Source: Pseudomonas agarici (GTDB lineage: Bacteria > Pseudomonadota > Gammaproteobacteria > Pseudomonadales > Pseudomonadaceae). Taken from it: a stretch of 64,000 nt of DNA. The DNA lies in contig NZ_FOAR01000024.1 of assembly GCF_900109755.1 (NCBI RefSeq), forward strand, positions 28,778 to 92,777. The letters are read 5' to 3'. Positions within the stretch are counted from its first letter, which is position 1. The number at the start of each line of letters is the position of its first letter. Shown piece after piece: positions 16,139-24,988 of this stretch. Below the pieces are notes generated by a model that made no database searches, had not been told where the DNA came from, and saw only the letters and a program-made list of their open reading frames with translations. A program made the position numbers and the translations under genes.

Positions 16139-18739
16139 TCATTTGGTTTCCCCGTATCGGGTGGTTCCACCGGTCTCATCGAGACTGGCATCGGCCCGGC
16201 AATCTCCCCTCATCTGCCGCAAACCTTCGGAGTCGGCGACACTATTCAGGTCATATGCGATCCAGCAGGTGTCCGCTGGGGTCGGGCCCCACTTGACCGT
16301 CAACCGACCGCTCTCTTGCGGCAAGCGGACGAACGCCTTGCTGTTCTGCCCGACCACGCCCACGCTGGCCTCGCTTTCATCGAACACATCGGCGCCGAAC
16401 GGTAACGGACTGTTATCTTCGCGGCGGGCATCGATGATCACGGCCCGTCCGCTGCTGGTCTCGTACTTCATTACCACCACGGAACCGGACCGGGGAGCGA
16501 TGTTCTGCGAGGCTGACTTGAGTTCCACATCGTGGGACATGTCCCTGGGATCAAGTTCGACCACGTTCTGACGGTACGGTGTGAGGTGGGGCACTACCGC
16601 GTAGCCGTTGTCGTCCACCTGGGCCTCGTTGTTGCTGCCGACCCATGCGCCACTGGCGCCGGGTGCGTGAACCAGGCCGATGGTGTCGCCCAGCTCCGGC
16701 GTCAAGGTCAGGCCGCCGGCATGGGCCACGAGGCCTCCGGACAAGCTCGCCGATTGTGAGTGATAGCCGTTGCCCTGGCTGAAGCCGGTGGAGGCCACGG
16801 CATAGCGGCTGCGGTATTGCAGGTCGGCGTTGAAACTATTGCCGACGCCGTTGTCGGCATGGCTGGCCGAGACTCCGTAGTTGAGCTCGCTACGTTCGCC
16901 CCAGGTGCCGCCGAGGCCGGCCTGGGCACTGCTTTGGCGGTCGCCGCGGCTGAGGTTGCTCCACAGGTTCGGTGCGCGGTTCGAGTAGCCCAGCGGCAAG
17001 CTGATGGTGAGGTCGATCTGGTTGCTGCTGCGCTCGGTCAGCAGGTCGCGGCTGCGCTGGGCACTGACGGTGTAGTTCACGCGTTGCCAGGAACTGCTGT
17101 AGCCGGCGGTGAAGCTCAGGGTGCCGCTCTTGCGGTTCCAGTAGTTTTGCGATGAGCCGGTGAGGAATACCGACCCCTGGTCCAGGCTCTGATTGAGGCT
17201 GATATCCAGGCGTTCGCGCACCCGGCCCACACCTTCCAGGTCACCGCCCTGGCGGGCGATTTCACGCAGTTGTGCGGTGTCGCGGGCGTTGAGGAAACCG
17301 TCGGTGGAGTAGCGGAAGGCCCCCAGGGCGAAGTTGGTCCCGGTGTCGGCGAAGTTCTTGTTGTAGCGAGCCTGCAGGCTCTGGCCCTGGCGCTTGGCAA
17401 GCCCCGGCAGTTCGGCCTGGGAGGCGGTCAAGTCGAGGGAAATCGCCCCCACTGGGGTGTTGAACGCCGCCCCCAGCAGTTGCGACTGGTAGCCTTGCGA
17501 GGCCAATACGCCGGCATAACCGGTGACCAGGTTATTGAGACCGTATTGGAAGGTGCCTTGGGCCAGCCACGGCTTGCTGTCGAGGCCGAGCTCGTTCATC
17601 TCGCCGACGCTCAGCGAGTAACGGCTATAGCCCGGACGGATCAGGTTCACGTTGGAGGCGAACGGCACGATGAACTGCCGTTGCCGACCGTCGGACTCGG
17701 TGACGGTGACCTCCAGGTCGCCGCCGTAACCGGTGGGGAACAGGTCGTTGAGTACGAACGGACCTGGTGGCACGGTGACTTCGTCGAGCAAGATGCCGCG
17801 CTGGCGCACGCTGACCCGGGCGTTGGTCTCGGCCACCCCACGGACGATGGGGGCGTAGCCCGTCAGTGAGTCGGGTAACATGCGATCATCGGTGGACAAG
17901 GTTATGCCGCGCAGGCGGATGCTGTCGAACAACTCGCCGGAGGTATAGATCTCGCCGGTCATGAGTTGCGATTGCAGCCCAGGCAATTCCCGTTGCACAT
18001 AGGTGGCGCTGCTCTGGTAGCCACTGGTGGCTGAGTTGCTGCTGTAGGCGCCGTTGTGCCGCAGGTGCCAGCCGTTCAGGTTGAGGCCGGTGTGCAGCCC
18101 CAGGTAGTTGGAAAACGATGAACGGCCCTGATTGTTGTTCATGAAACCGTTGGCATTGTAGCGGATGAATGCCGCGTTCACGCCCGCATCCCAGTGTTCC
18201 GGACTGACGTAGCCGCGGGCGGTGCGTGACAGGTAGAGCTGTGGTACTTGCAGGTCCAGGCGTCCGTCGCCGGTATCGAAGCTGGCGGTGGCGCCGGGTA
18301 TGTAGGTGCCGATATCGCCGCAGGTCGGTAGGGCCGGTAATGCCGGCGGAACGGTTACGCCGGCTTCGGTGGCCTTTTGTGCGAGCCCGTCGAGATCGAT
18401 TCCGAGCCTGATCAACAGAGGGCGTTCGAGGCAGAGCTGAGCGTTGTTCTGCCCCTCGACGGTAGCGAAGGTCAGTTCTTCCTGGCCGATCCAGTTGCCG
18501 TTGATGGAGACATCTGCACGGTACAGGCCCGGCAGGACCACATTGCCTTCGTTGAAGCGCGAGATGTCAATCTGCCCGCCGCCGCCGGGAAAGAACGCCG
18601 GATTGAACTCCACCCGCTCGACCTCGTTCGCCGCCCAGGCATTGCCGGCGGCCAGCAGCAGGAGGCTGTGAATGACGTGAGCCAGACGGTTGCGTGGGGC
18701 ACGTAATCCACCGGGTACAGATTGTGTCTTCGATCTCAT
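16139..18739 (-). CDS. Outer-membrane fimbrial usher
   Basis: An 866-residue FimD/PapC-type usher that forms the outer-membrane pore and assembles chaperone-subunit complexes. It has a signal peptide ending NAWA, an N-terminal periplasmic domain (VEFNPAFFPGGGGQIDISRFN; cysteines in QLCLERPLL and PTCGDIG), a beta-barrel of about 500 residues with the plug region, and C-terminal domains with the terminal cysteine pair (DTCWIAYDLN and RGDCRADAS). The length is normal. It follows chaperone 2 after 137 nt with no terminator and precedes adhesin A. Confidence 0.95.
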   Translation of the reverse strand: MRSKTQSVPGGLRAPRNRLAHVIHSLLLLAAGNAWAANEVERVEFNPAFFPGGGGQIDISRFNEGNVVLPGLYRADVSINGNWIGQEELTFATVEGQNNAQLCLERPLLIRLGIDLDGLAQKATEAGVTVPPALPALPTCGDIGTYIPGATASFDTGDGRLDLQVPQLYLSRTARGYVSPEHWDAGVNAAFIRYNANGFMNNNQGRSSFSNYLGLHTGLNLNGWHLRHNGAYSSNSATSGYQSSATYVQRELPGLQSQLMTGEIYTSGELFDSIRLRGITLSTDDRMLPDSLTGYAPIVRGVAETNARVSVRQRGILLDEVTVPPGPFVLNDLFPTGYGGDLEVTVTESDGRQRQFIVPFASNVNLIRPGYSRYSLSVGEMNELGLDSKPWLAQGTFQYGLNNLVTGYAGVLASQGYQSQLLGAAFNTPVGAISLDLTASQAELPGLAKRQGQSLQARYNKNFADTGTNFALGAFRYSTDGFLNARDTAQLREIARQGGDLEGVGRVRERLDISLNQSLDQGSVFLTGSSQNYWNRKSGTLSFTAGYSSSWQRVNYTVSAQRSRDLLTERSSNQIDLTISLPLGYSNRAPNLWSNLSRGDRQSSAQAGLGGTWGERSELNYGVSASHADNGVGNSFNADLQYRSRYAVASTGFSQGNGYHSQSASLSGGLVAHAGGLTLTPELGDTIGLVHAPGASGAWVGSNNEAQVDDNGYAVVPHLTPYRQNVVELDPRDMSHDVELKSASQNIAPRSGSVVVMKYETSSGRAVIIDARREDNSPLPFGADVFDESEASVGVVGQNSKAFVRLPQESGRLTVKWGPTPADTCWIAYDLNSVADSEGLRQMRGDCRADASLDETGGTTRYGETK

Positions 18740-18876
18740 CGCTAACGTTCCAAACCTTGTGTGTTGCCGGATTCGGGCAAGCCGGACCCGACCGTCGCGC
18801 GTTGTTGATCGCGGACGGGGCGGGAATCTCTTTATGGACTGGCGTTCCAGGCGCGCCAGGCGCCGATGTCAGTCGG

Positions 18877-19662
18877 TCATGGTGTGACCTGGGCCTTGTG
18901 CGAGTGTCGGGCGCCGTAGTCGTCGATGGTCTGGAACTCGACCCATGCATCGGCCTTCGGTGTCGACTTGAGGCTCGGCAGGGGGAAGCGGTTATTCGCC
19001 TTGGGGTTGACCATGTTTTCCGGTCCGGTTTGGCCGACCGGCTTGGCATGGCGTTGGCCCGCCGCAACCAGTTCCACCGAATCGAAGTTCAGGTGGTAGG
19101 GCGTCGGGTTGTGCACTTCCAAGCTTTGCCCCTGATCACCGTTAACCAGCCTCCAACTTAGTTTTTCCACCGCCTGCATAGGGTCGTAGGGCAGGTTCCG
19201 CGGTCGGAAAAACACCTTGATACGCGTGCGGAATGCGAGCTGTAATTGGTTGCTCTCTGCCGAGTCCTGGGCCTTGGGCGGTACTTCCAGCATGTTGAGC
19301 CAGAACAGGCTTTCCTTGTCCGTGGGCAGCGGTTCGCCGGTATAAGCCAGCCGGACGACCTGCTGCTTGCCCGGCTCCATGCGAAAGATCGGGGGAGTCG
19401 CCAGGAAGGGCACGCGGGCCTGTTCCGGCGCCACACCTTCGTCGCCGGTGTCTAGCCAGACCTGCACCAGGGCTGGCCGCTGGTTTTTGTTTTCGAAGCG
19501 TATCGTCACCTCCTTCTGGTTGGCCGGATACACCACCCGGGTGCCGGTGATGATGACGCTGGCCTGCGCCGTGACACTGCTGCCCAGCGCAAGGGCCATC
19601 AGCATGGACAGGCCGCAGAGGCGGGCGAGCGTGGTGATGCGTGACAATCTGCGGGTGTTCAT
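18877..19662 (-). CDS. Periplasmic fimbrial chaperone 2
   Basis: A 261-residue PapD-like chaperone: signal peptide to VTAQA, Ig-like domain 1 with ITGTRVVYPANQKEVTIRF (the Arg being the conserved subunit-anchoring residue) and the G1-strand signature ESLFWLNMLEVPPK, and domain 2 to the C-terminal AQVTP. It donates its G1 strand to fimbrial subunits until the usher. It is 19 nt downstream of a second chaperone, and the two share about the same motif order, implying a duplication with specialised clients, as described for some Pseudomonas Cup systems. Confidence 0.93.
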   Translation of the reverse strand: MNTRRLSRITTLARLCGLSMLMALALGSSVTAQASVIITGTRVVYPANQKEVTIRFENKNQRPALVQVWLDTGDEGVAPEQARVPFLATPPIFRMEPGKQQVVRLAYTGEPLPTDKESLFWLNMLEVPPKAQDSAESNQLQLAFRTRIKVFFRPRNLPYDPMQAVEKLSWRLVNGDQGQSLEVHNPTPYHLNFDSVELVAAGQRHAKPVGQTGPENMVNPKANNRFPLPSLKSTPKADAWVEFQTIDDYGARHSHKAQVTP

Positions 19663-19681
19663 GAGCTATGGTCGGTCCGGT

Positions 19682-20452
19682 TCAAGAGGTGATGTCGGCG
19701 CTGTGGCTGACGCGCGCGCCGAAGTCGCTGATTGCGGTGAACTCGACCTTCAGGGCGCCGGTGGGCGGCGTTCGCAGGGCAGGCAGCGGGAAGCGCTTGA
19801 TATCGCCGGACGGCAGTAACAGGCTGTCGTTGACCTCTTTGCTCGGGGCTTTTGGATAGCGTTCATTGCGGCCTTTGCCCACCAGCTCCACCGAGCCTAG
19901 CGAGACGTGATAGGGCGTCGGGTTGACGACTTCCAGAGCGTGGCCACCCTCATGGGGCACCAGCTTCCAGCTCAGTCTTGGTGCCGCGGCACCCTTCGGA
20001 TAGGGCAATCCCTGCGGTCGGAAGAACACGCGCAGGCGGGAGCGGAATGACAGTTCCAACAGATTTCTGTCGGCGGCATCGGCCGAGGTTGGCTGCACTT
20101 CCAGTACATTCAACCAAAACAGGCTTTCGCGGTCCGTGGGCAACGGCTCGCCGGTATAGCGTAGGCGCGGGGCTTGCTGCTTTTTCGGTTCAATGCGCAA
20201 GATCGGCGGTATCGCGGTAAAGGGGGCTTGCGCGGTGGCGGGCGTCGCCCGTTTGTCGCCGTCATCGAGCCAGAGCTGAACCAGGGCGGGACGTTCGCCT
20301 TTGTTCTCCAACCGGACCACGACCTCCTGTTGTTCGGCGGGATAGATCACGCGCGCGCCATGGATGACCACGGCGGCCAGTGAGGAAGTAGCGTGCGGCG
20401 ATGCCGTCAGAAAAGCACAGATGACCATGCCCGAACGAGCCAGGTTGTTCAT
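19682..20452 (-). CDS. Periplasmic fimbrial chaperone 1
   Basis: A 256-residue PapD-like chaperone with a signal peptide to about residue 27, the anchoring segment IHGARVIYPAEQQEVVVRLEN, and the G1 signature ESLFWLNVLEVQP followed by LELSFRSRLRVFFRP. It lies between the major pilin gene and the second chaperone. Position next to fimA suggests that it serves the major subunit, with chaperone 2 serving minor subunits or adhesins; this division is inferred from order only. Confidence 0.93.
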   Translation of the reverse strand: MNNLARSGMVICAFLTASPHATSSLAAVVIHGARVIYPAEQQEVVVRLENKGERPALVQLWLDDGDKRATPATAQAPFTAIPPILRIEPKKQQAPRLRYTGEPLPTDRESLFWLNVLEVQPTSADAADRNLLELSFRSRLRVFFRPQGLPYPKGAAAPRLSWKLVPHEGGHALEVVNPTPYHVSLGSVELVGKGRNERYPKAPSKEVNDSLLLPSGDIKRFPLPALRTPPTGALKVEFTAISDFGARVSHSADITS

Positions 20453-20513
20453 TGGCGAAGCTCTCGTGTGGAAGGCTGGACCCGCGACAGGGCGCGGGTC
20501 CGTTGGATGATGC

Positions 20514-21077
20514 TTAGTCGGCGTACTCGATCATGAAGCCGACCCGAGTGGCGACCTGGCCTTCACCCGCCGCGCCGGTGGCGTAGTACTGAGCAGCCAG
20601 GGGAATGACCGCCTGGTTGTCGGCGATGACCGCGCCTTCGGATTTTTCGGTGTAGACGTGGATCGGCGTGCCATCGCGCTGGGTCACCTCGACCTGGACG
20701 TTGCTCGCGGCGTCGCCGCTGCTGTCGATGTTCAGGCGGCCTGTGGCAACGTCGATTGCTGGGCTGGTCGGGTCGAATGCGACCAGTGCGGTACGACCGT
20801 TGGTGCAGGCGGTTTCGCCCGGCGCGCCCACGCGAATCGAGAAACCGGTGAGGTTGGCGCGATCGCCGGCGTGGGTCAGACGCGCCGCGGACACACCTCC
20901 CAGGTCGACGTTCTTGACCACGGTGCCACCACCGGGCGCTTCGCCTTCGATGGTGCAGGTCACGTCGGTCACCAGGCCGTTGAAGTTGATGACGCCGTCG
21001 TTGGCGGCGGAAGCCGGCAGGGCGATGAGTGCTGCCAGGGCCAGGGACACGGCGGCAGAGACTTGCGAGATTTTCAT
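20514..21077 (-). CDS. Major fimbrial subunit
   Basis: A 187-residue FimA-type pilin: signal peptide MKISQVSAAVSLALAALIAL-PASA, GVINFNGLVTDVTCTIEG at the mature N-terminus (donor strand plus first Cys), second Cys in ETACTNGRTALVAF, and the C-terminal beta-zipper segment ATRVGFMIEYAD. It is first in the cluster, as major subunits usually are, and is not closely related to the four pilin domains at the other end. Expression is likely controlled from the 265-nt gap shared with the divergent LuxR-type regulator. Confidence 0.92.
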   Translation of the reverse strand: MKISQVSAAVSLALAALIALPASAANDGVINFNGLVTDVTCTIEGEAPGGGTVVKNVDLGGVSAARLTHAGDRANLTGFSIRVGAPGETACTNGRTALVAFDPTSPAIDVATGRLNIDSSGDAASNVQVEVTQRDGTPIHVYTEKSEGAVIADNQAVIPLAAQYYATGAAGEGQVATRVGFMIEYAD

Positions 21078-21342
21078 GGAATTACCTTGAATGGTTTCAG
21101 TTGATTTCCCCTCCGGCAGCCCGCCGAGTGGAGAGTGGTAGCCTGTCGGATGAGGGGGCTACTCTCGCGCAGCCAGAGTCGATGGAACATCGAGATAACT
21201 CGAAACGCTGAAGTTTCGTGATTTCTCGAAGGGCTTTCCGTTTGTGCTCTCGGCGCTGGGTGCTATAAGCCTGAAAGTTCTGTAGGTATTCGCCGCGCCC
21301 GTCGCTGGCGGCTCGGTTTTTTCTCAGGAGGTCTAAAAAAAG
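21078..21342. promoter_or_regulatory. Divergent control region, fimbrial cluster and its regulator
   Basis: This gap should hold both promoters. A perfect inverted repeat CGAAAC-N6-GTTTCG lies at 21201-21218, flanked by further half-sites (TCGA at 21190 and 21200, TCTCGAA at 21223), a plausible LuxR-type operator. Nearer the regulator, GCCGC (21292-21296) and GCGGC (21308-21312) followed by TTTTTT at about 21317 look like a leader attenuator. AGGAGG precedes the regulator ATG. Confidence 0.4.
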
Positions 21343-22044
21343 ATGACTAGCGCAGTCCCTGGTTCCTACACGGTAATGTTGTTGGACGATCATGAACTGA
21401 TAAGGGTGGGGACGGCCTTGTGGCTGTCGAAGGAGCCTGACTTTGAGGTTGTCGGGTCCTTTTCCACGGGCAGGGAGTTGCTCGATGCCCTGGCCGTGCG
21501 CCAACCCGATATTGTCGTCATCGACTTCATGCTTGGTCCGACTGAGATCGACGGCATCAACCTGATTCGTGCCTTGAGGGTGCGTTATCCCGATTGCCGG
21601 CCGCTGGTGCTCTCGGCCCACTACACCCCGGCGACTGTGTCGCTGGCACTACGGGCTGGAAGCTGGGGCTTCTTTGGCAAGACCCAGCGCCTGGACGGTT
21701 TGGCGGCGGCGATCCGCACCGTGGCCCGTGGGAAGATCTATCTGCATCCGGTGATGGCCAGGGAAGTGGCGACGGTGTCGGAGACGGAGGTGTATGAGGC
21801 GGCGAGCGCCACTGAGCAGGTATCGGCCTGTGCCCATGACATTCTCTCGCCCAGGGAGAGGGAAGTGCTGCGCTGTTTTCTCGATGGTATGTCGGTGAAC
21901 GGGATCGCCGAGAAATTTTCGCGCAGCGCCAATACCATCAGCACACAGAAACAGTCGGCTTATCGCAAGCTCGGGATCAAGACCGACAGCGAACTGTTCA
22001 AGTTGTCCAGTTCGTTGCGAGACCCCAATGCGATGGGCTTCTGA
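21343..22044 (+). CDS. Orphan LuxR-type response regulator next to fimbrial genes
   Basis: A 233-residue two-domain regulator. The receiver domain has the acidic pair in LLDDHELIRVG, the probable phosphorylated Asp61 in IVVIDFMLGP and Lys113 in WGFFGK. The C-terminal domain has the LuxR/FixJ helix-turn-helix ILSPREREVLRCFLDG ... NTISTQKQSAYRKLGI. It resembles FimZ/RcsB-type regulators. No histidine kinase gene is nearby. Its divergent position and shared control region make regulation of the fimbrial cluster the obvious hypothesis. AGGAGG lies 11 nt before the ATG. Confidence 0.9.
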   Translation: MTSAVPGSYTVMLLDDHELIRVGTALWLSKEPDFEVVGSFSTGRELLDALAVRQPDIVVIDFMLGPTEIDGINLIRALRVRYPDCRPLVLSAHYTPATVSLALRAGSWGFFGKTQRLDGLAAAIRTVARGKIYLHPVMAREVATVSETEVYEAASATEQVSACAHDILSPREREVLRCFLDGMSVNGIAEKFSRSANTISTQKQSAYRKLGIKTDSELFKLSSSLRDPNAMGF

Positions 22045-22086
22045 CGTCGAGCGGCCAGCAGGGCTGTGCCTGCGTTGGCGCTCGTG

Positions 22087-22656
22087 TCAGATAAAGGTCA
22101 CCACGCCATCGGCCAGGGATTTCACTCGGGCCAGCGATTCTACGCGATAGCCTTGAGCGTCCAGTTCGGCACGGCCGCCCTGGAACGACTTCTCGATCAC
22201 GATGCCCAGGCCCGCCACCGTCGCGCCGGCCTGCTTGATGATCGAGATCAGGGCTTGGGACGCCTTGCCGTTGGCCAGGAAGTCATCAATGATCAGCACC
22301 CGATCGCTGCTGGTCAGGTGACGCGGGGAGACCGCCACGGTGCTTTCCACTTGCTTGGTGAAGGAATAGACGGTTGCCGACAGCAGGTGCTCCGTCAAGG
22401 TCAGGGACTGGTGCTTGCGGGCGAAAATCACTGGTACGCCGAGGTTCAGCCCGGTCATGATCGCCGGAGCAATGCCTGAGGCCTCGATGGTGACGATCTT
22501 GGTGATGCCCGAATCGGCGAACAGCGTGGCGAATTGGTCACCGATCAGTTTCATCAACTGCGGGTCGATCTGGTGGTTCAGGAAGGCGTCGACCTTCAGG
22601 ACCTGATCGGAAAGCACGATGCCTTCTTCGCGAATTTTCTTATGCAGTGCTTCCAC
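22087..22656 (-). CDS. xpt: Xanthine phosphoribosyltransferase
   Basis: A 189-residue purine salvage enzyme making XMP from xanthine and PRPP. It carries the PRPP-binding loop VLIIDDFLANGKASQAL (about residues 121-137), the KIVTIEASGIAPA segment and the FARKHQSLT region. Length matches Bacillus-type Xpt. It lies 55 nt downstream of rep in the same direction and may be co-transcribed. It converges with the fimbrial regulator gene; no terminator was evident in the 42-nt gap. Confidence 0.95.
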   Translation of the reverse strand: MEALHKKIREEGIVLSDQVLKVDAFLNHQIDPQLMKLIGDQFATLFADSGITKIVTIEASGIAPAIMTGLNLGVPVIFARKHQSLTLTEHLLSATVYSFTKQVESTVAVSPRHLTSSDRVLIIDDFLANGKASQALISIIKQAGATVAGLGIVIEKSFQGGRAELDAQGYRVESLARVKSLADGVVTFI

Positions 22657-22711
22657 GGAACGTCCTCAAGTAGCGCGTGTTGCGCTGAAGATTAGATAAA
22701 AATAGTTAATT

Positions 22712-24721
22712 CTAGCGCTTTAACATGGCGCGGATATCCGCCAACGCGGAGTTGCCGCGAACGGCCTTCACTTCGGTCGGGGTGTCATCGTTGCCTTCCC
22801 AGGCCAGATCGTCAGGCGGCAGCTCATCGAGGAAGCGGCTGGGCGCGCAATCGATGACCTCGCCGTATTGCTTGCGTTTGGCGGCGAAAGTGAAGGCCAG
22901 AGTCTGGCGCGCGCGGGTAATCCCGACGTAGGCCAGGCGCCGCTCTTCCTCGATGGTGTCGGCTTCGATGCTGGAGCGGTGAGGGAGAATCTCCTCCTCC
23001 ATGCCCATGATGAACACATAGGGGAACTCCAGTCCCTTGGATGCATGCAGCGTCATCATCTGCACGCCTTCGGCACCGTCTTCCTCTTCCTGCTGGCGTT
23101 CGAGCATGTCACGCAGGACCAGCTTGCCGATGGCGTCCTCGACGGTCATGTCGCCGTCTTCGTCTTTTTCCAGGGTGTTCTTCAGCGCCTCGATCAGGAA
23201 CCAGACGTTGCCCATCCGGTAATCGGCGGCCTTGTCGCTTGAGCTGTTAGTGCGCAGCCAGTTTTCGTAGTCGATGTCCATGACCATGCTGCGCAGGGCC
23301 GAAATCGGATCCTCGCCAGCGCATTGCTCGCGCACGCGGTCCATGAAGCGCTTGAAGCGTGCCAGGCGGTCGGTGAAGCGATTGTCCAGATGTTCCCCCA
23401 GGCCGACTTCGTCGATGGCGCTGTACATCGAGATCTTGCGCTCGGTGGCGTAGTTGCCGAGCTTTTCCAGGGTGGTCGAGCCGATTTCCCGGCGTGGTAC
23501 GTTGATGACCCGCAGGAACGCGTTGTCGTCATCCGGGTTCACAATCAGGCGGAAGTAGGCCATCAGGTCCTTCACTTCCTGGCGTCCGAAAAAGCTGTTG
23601 CCGCCGGACAGGCGATAGGGGATCTGGTGGTGCTGCAGCTTCAATTCGATCAGCTTGGCCTGGTAGTTGCCGCGATAGAGAATGGCGAAATCGCTGTAGG
23701 GACGATCGGTGCGTAGGTGCAGGCTGAGGATTTCCATGGCCACGCGCTCGGCTTCGGCGTCCTCGTTGCGGCAGCGGATCACGCGGATCTCATCGCCGTG
23801 CCCCATCTCGCTCCACAGTTGTTTTTCGAACGCGTGGGGGTTGTTCGAGATCAATACGTTGGCGCAACGCAGGATGCGGCTGGTGGAGCGGTAGTTCTGC
23901 TCGAGCATCACCACTTTCAGGGAGGGATAGTCGTCCTTGAGCAGCATCAGGTTTTCCGGGCGCGCGCCTCGCCAGGCATAGATCGATTGGTCGTCGTCGC
24001 CCACCACAGTGAACTGGTTGCGTGTGCCAATCAGCATTTTCACCAACAGGTATTGGCTAGCGTTGGTGTCCTGGTATTCGTCCACCAGCAGGTAGCGGAC
24101 CTTGTTCTGCCACTTTTCGAGAATGTCGGCATGTTCCTCGAACAGTTTCACTGGCAGCAGGATCAGGTCGTCGAAGTCCACCGCGTTGAACGCCTTGAGC
24201 GTGCGCTGGTAATGGGTGTAGACGATGGCGGCGGTTTGCTCCTTGGGATTGCGTGCGTTTTCCAGGGCCTGGGGCGGCAGGATCAGGTCGTTCTTCCACG
24301 CGCCGATCATGTTCTTGATTTCGTCGACGCCGTCGTCGCCCGAGTATTCCTTTTGCATGATGTCGGTCATCAGGGCCTTGACGTCGGCTTCGTCGAAAAT
24401 CGAGAAACCCGGTTTGTAGCCCAGCCGCGTATGTTCCTTGCGGATGATGTTCAACCCCAAGTTGTGAAAGGTCGAGACCGTCAGGCCGCGGCCTTCGCCG
24501 CCCTTGAGCAGCGTGCCGACGCGTTCCTTCATTTCCCGCGCTGCCTTGTTGGTAAAGGTCATGGCGACGATGTACTGAGCGCGGATGCCGCAATTTTGGA
24601 TCAGGTGGGCGATCTTGCGGGTGATCACGCTGGTCTTGCCGGAACCGGCACCGGCGAGCACCAAAAGAGGGCCGCCGACGTAGTTCACGGCTTCTTGCTG
24701 CCGGGGGTTGAGTCGGGACAT
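22712..24721 (-). CDS. rep: ATP-dependent DNA helicase Rep
   Basis: A 669-residue superfamily 1A 3'-5' helicase that helps forks pass obstacles and supports restart. Visible motifs are the Q motif LNPRQQEAVN at residues 4-13, Walker A LAGAGSGKT at 22-30, VDEYQDTN (motif II), GDDDQSIYAWRGA (motif III), LEQNYRSTSRIL (motif IV), TLHASKGLEFPYVF (motif V) and EERRLAYVGITRA (motif VI). Length and motifs favour Rep over UvrD. Followed by xpt. Confidence 0.96.
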   Translation of the reverse strand: MSRLNPRQQEAVNYVGGPLLVLAGAGSGKTSVITRKIAHLIQNCGIRAQYIVAMTFTNKAAREMKERVGTLLKGGEGRGLTVSTFHNLGLNIIRKEHTRLGYKPGFSIFDEADVKALMTDIMQKEYSGDDGVDEIKNMIGAWKNDLILPPQALENARNPKEQTAAIVYTHYQRTLKAFNAVDFDDLILLPVKLFEEHADILEKWQNKVRYLLVDEYQDTNASQYLLVKMLIGTRNQFTVVGDDDQSIYAWRGARPENLMLLKDDYPSLKVVMLEQNYRSTSRILRCANVLISNNPHAFEKQLWSEMGHGDEIRVIRCRNEDAEAERVAMEILSLHLRTDRPYSDFAILYRGNYQAKLIELKLQHHQIPYRLSGGNSFFGRQEVKDLMAYFRLIVNPDDDNAFLRVINVPRREIGSTTLEKLGNYATERKISMYSAIDEVGLGEHLDNRFTDRLARFKRFMDRVREQCAGEDPISALRSMVMDIDYENWLRTNSSSDKAADYRMGNVWFLIEALKNTLEKDEDGDMTVEDAIGKLVLRDMLERQQEEEDGAEGVQMMTLHASKGLEFPYVFIMGMEEEILPHRSSIEADTIEEERRLAYVGITRARQTLAFTFAAKRKQYGEVIDCAPSRFLDELPPDDLAWEGNDDTPTEVKAVRGNSALADIRAMLKR

Positions 24722-24988
24722 GGCGAAGTCAGTAGTCTGTTACGAGAAAGGGCAGGCATTTTAGCAGGCTGGACAGATTCTGCCGCGACTCTCCGACACG
24801 GCGACCTACCACGCGATCTAAATTTGCCGGTTTTGTTAGTTTCCCGCAGGATGCACGAAGAATTTAAGGCTATTGTGCAAGTTTGCACGGTACAAAGAAG
24901 CAGTTGAGAATCAACTGTGTTTGTAGTCACTGCGCGGCGCGTCATAATGCCTTTCGCCACTATTTTTTGCAGAGTCTAGGGAGCTAGC

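Noticed and set aside
18740..18876. 137-nt gap between chaperone 2 and usher as a second promoter or lost gene
   Set aside because: No open frame with family features and no clear promoter or terminator was seen; treated as an ordinary intra-operon gap.
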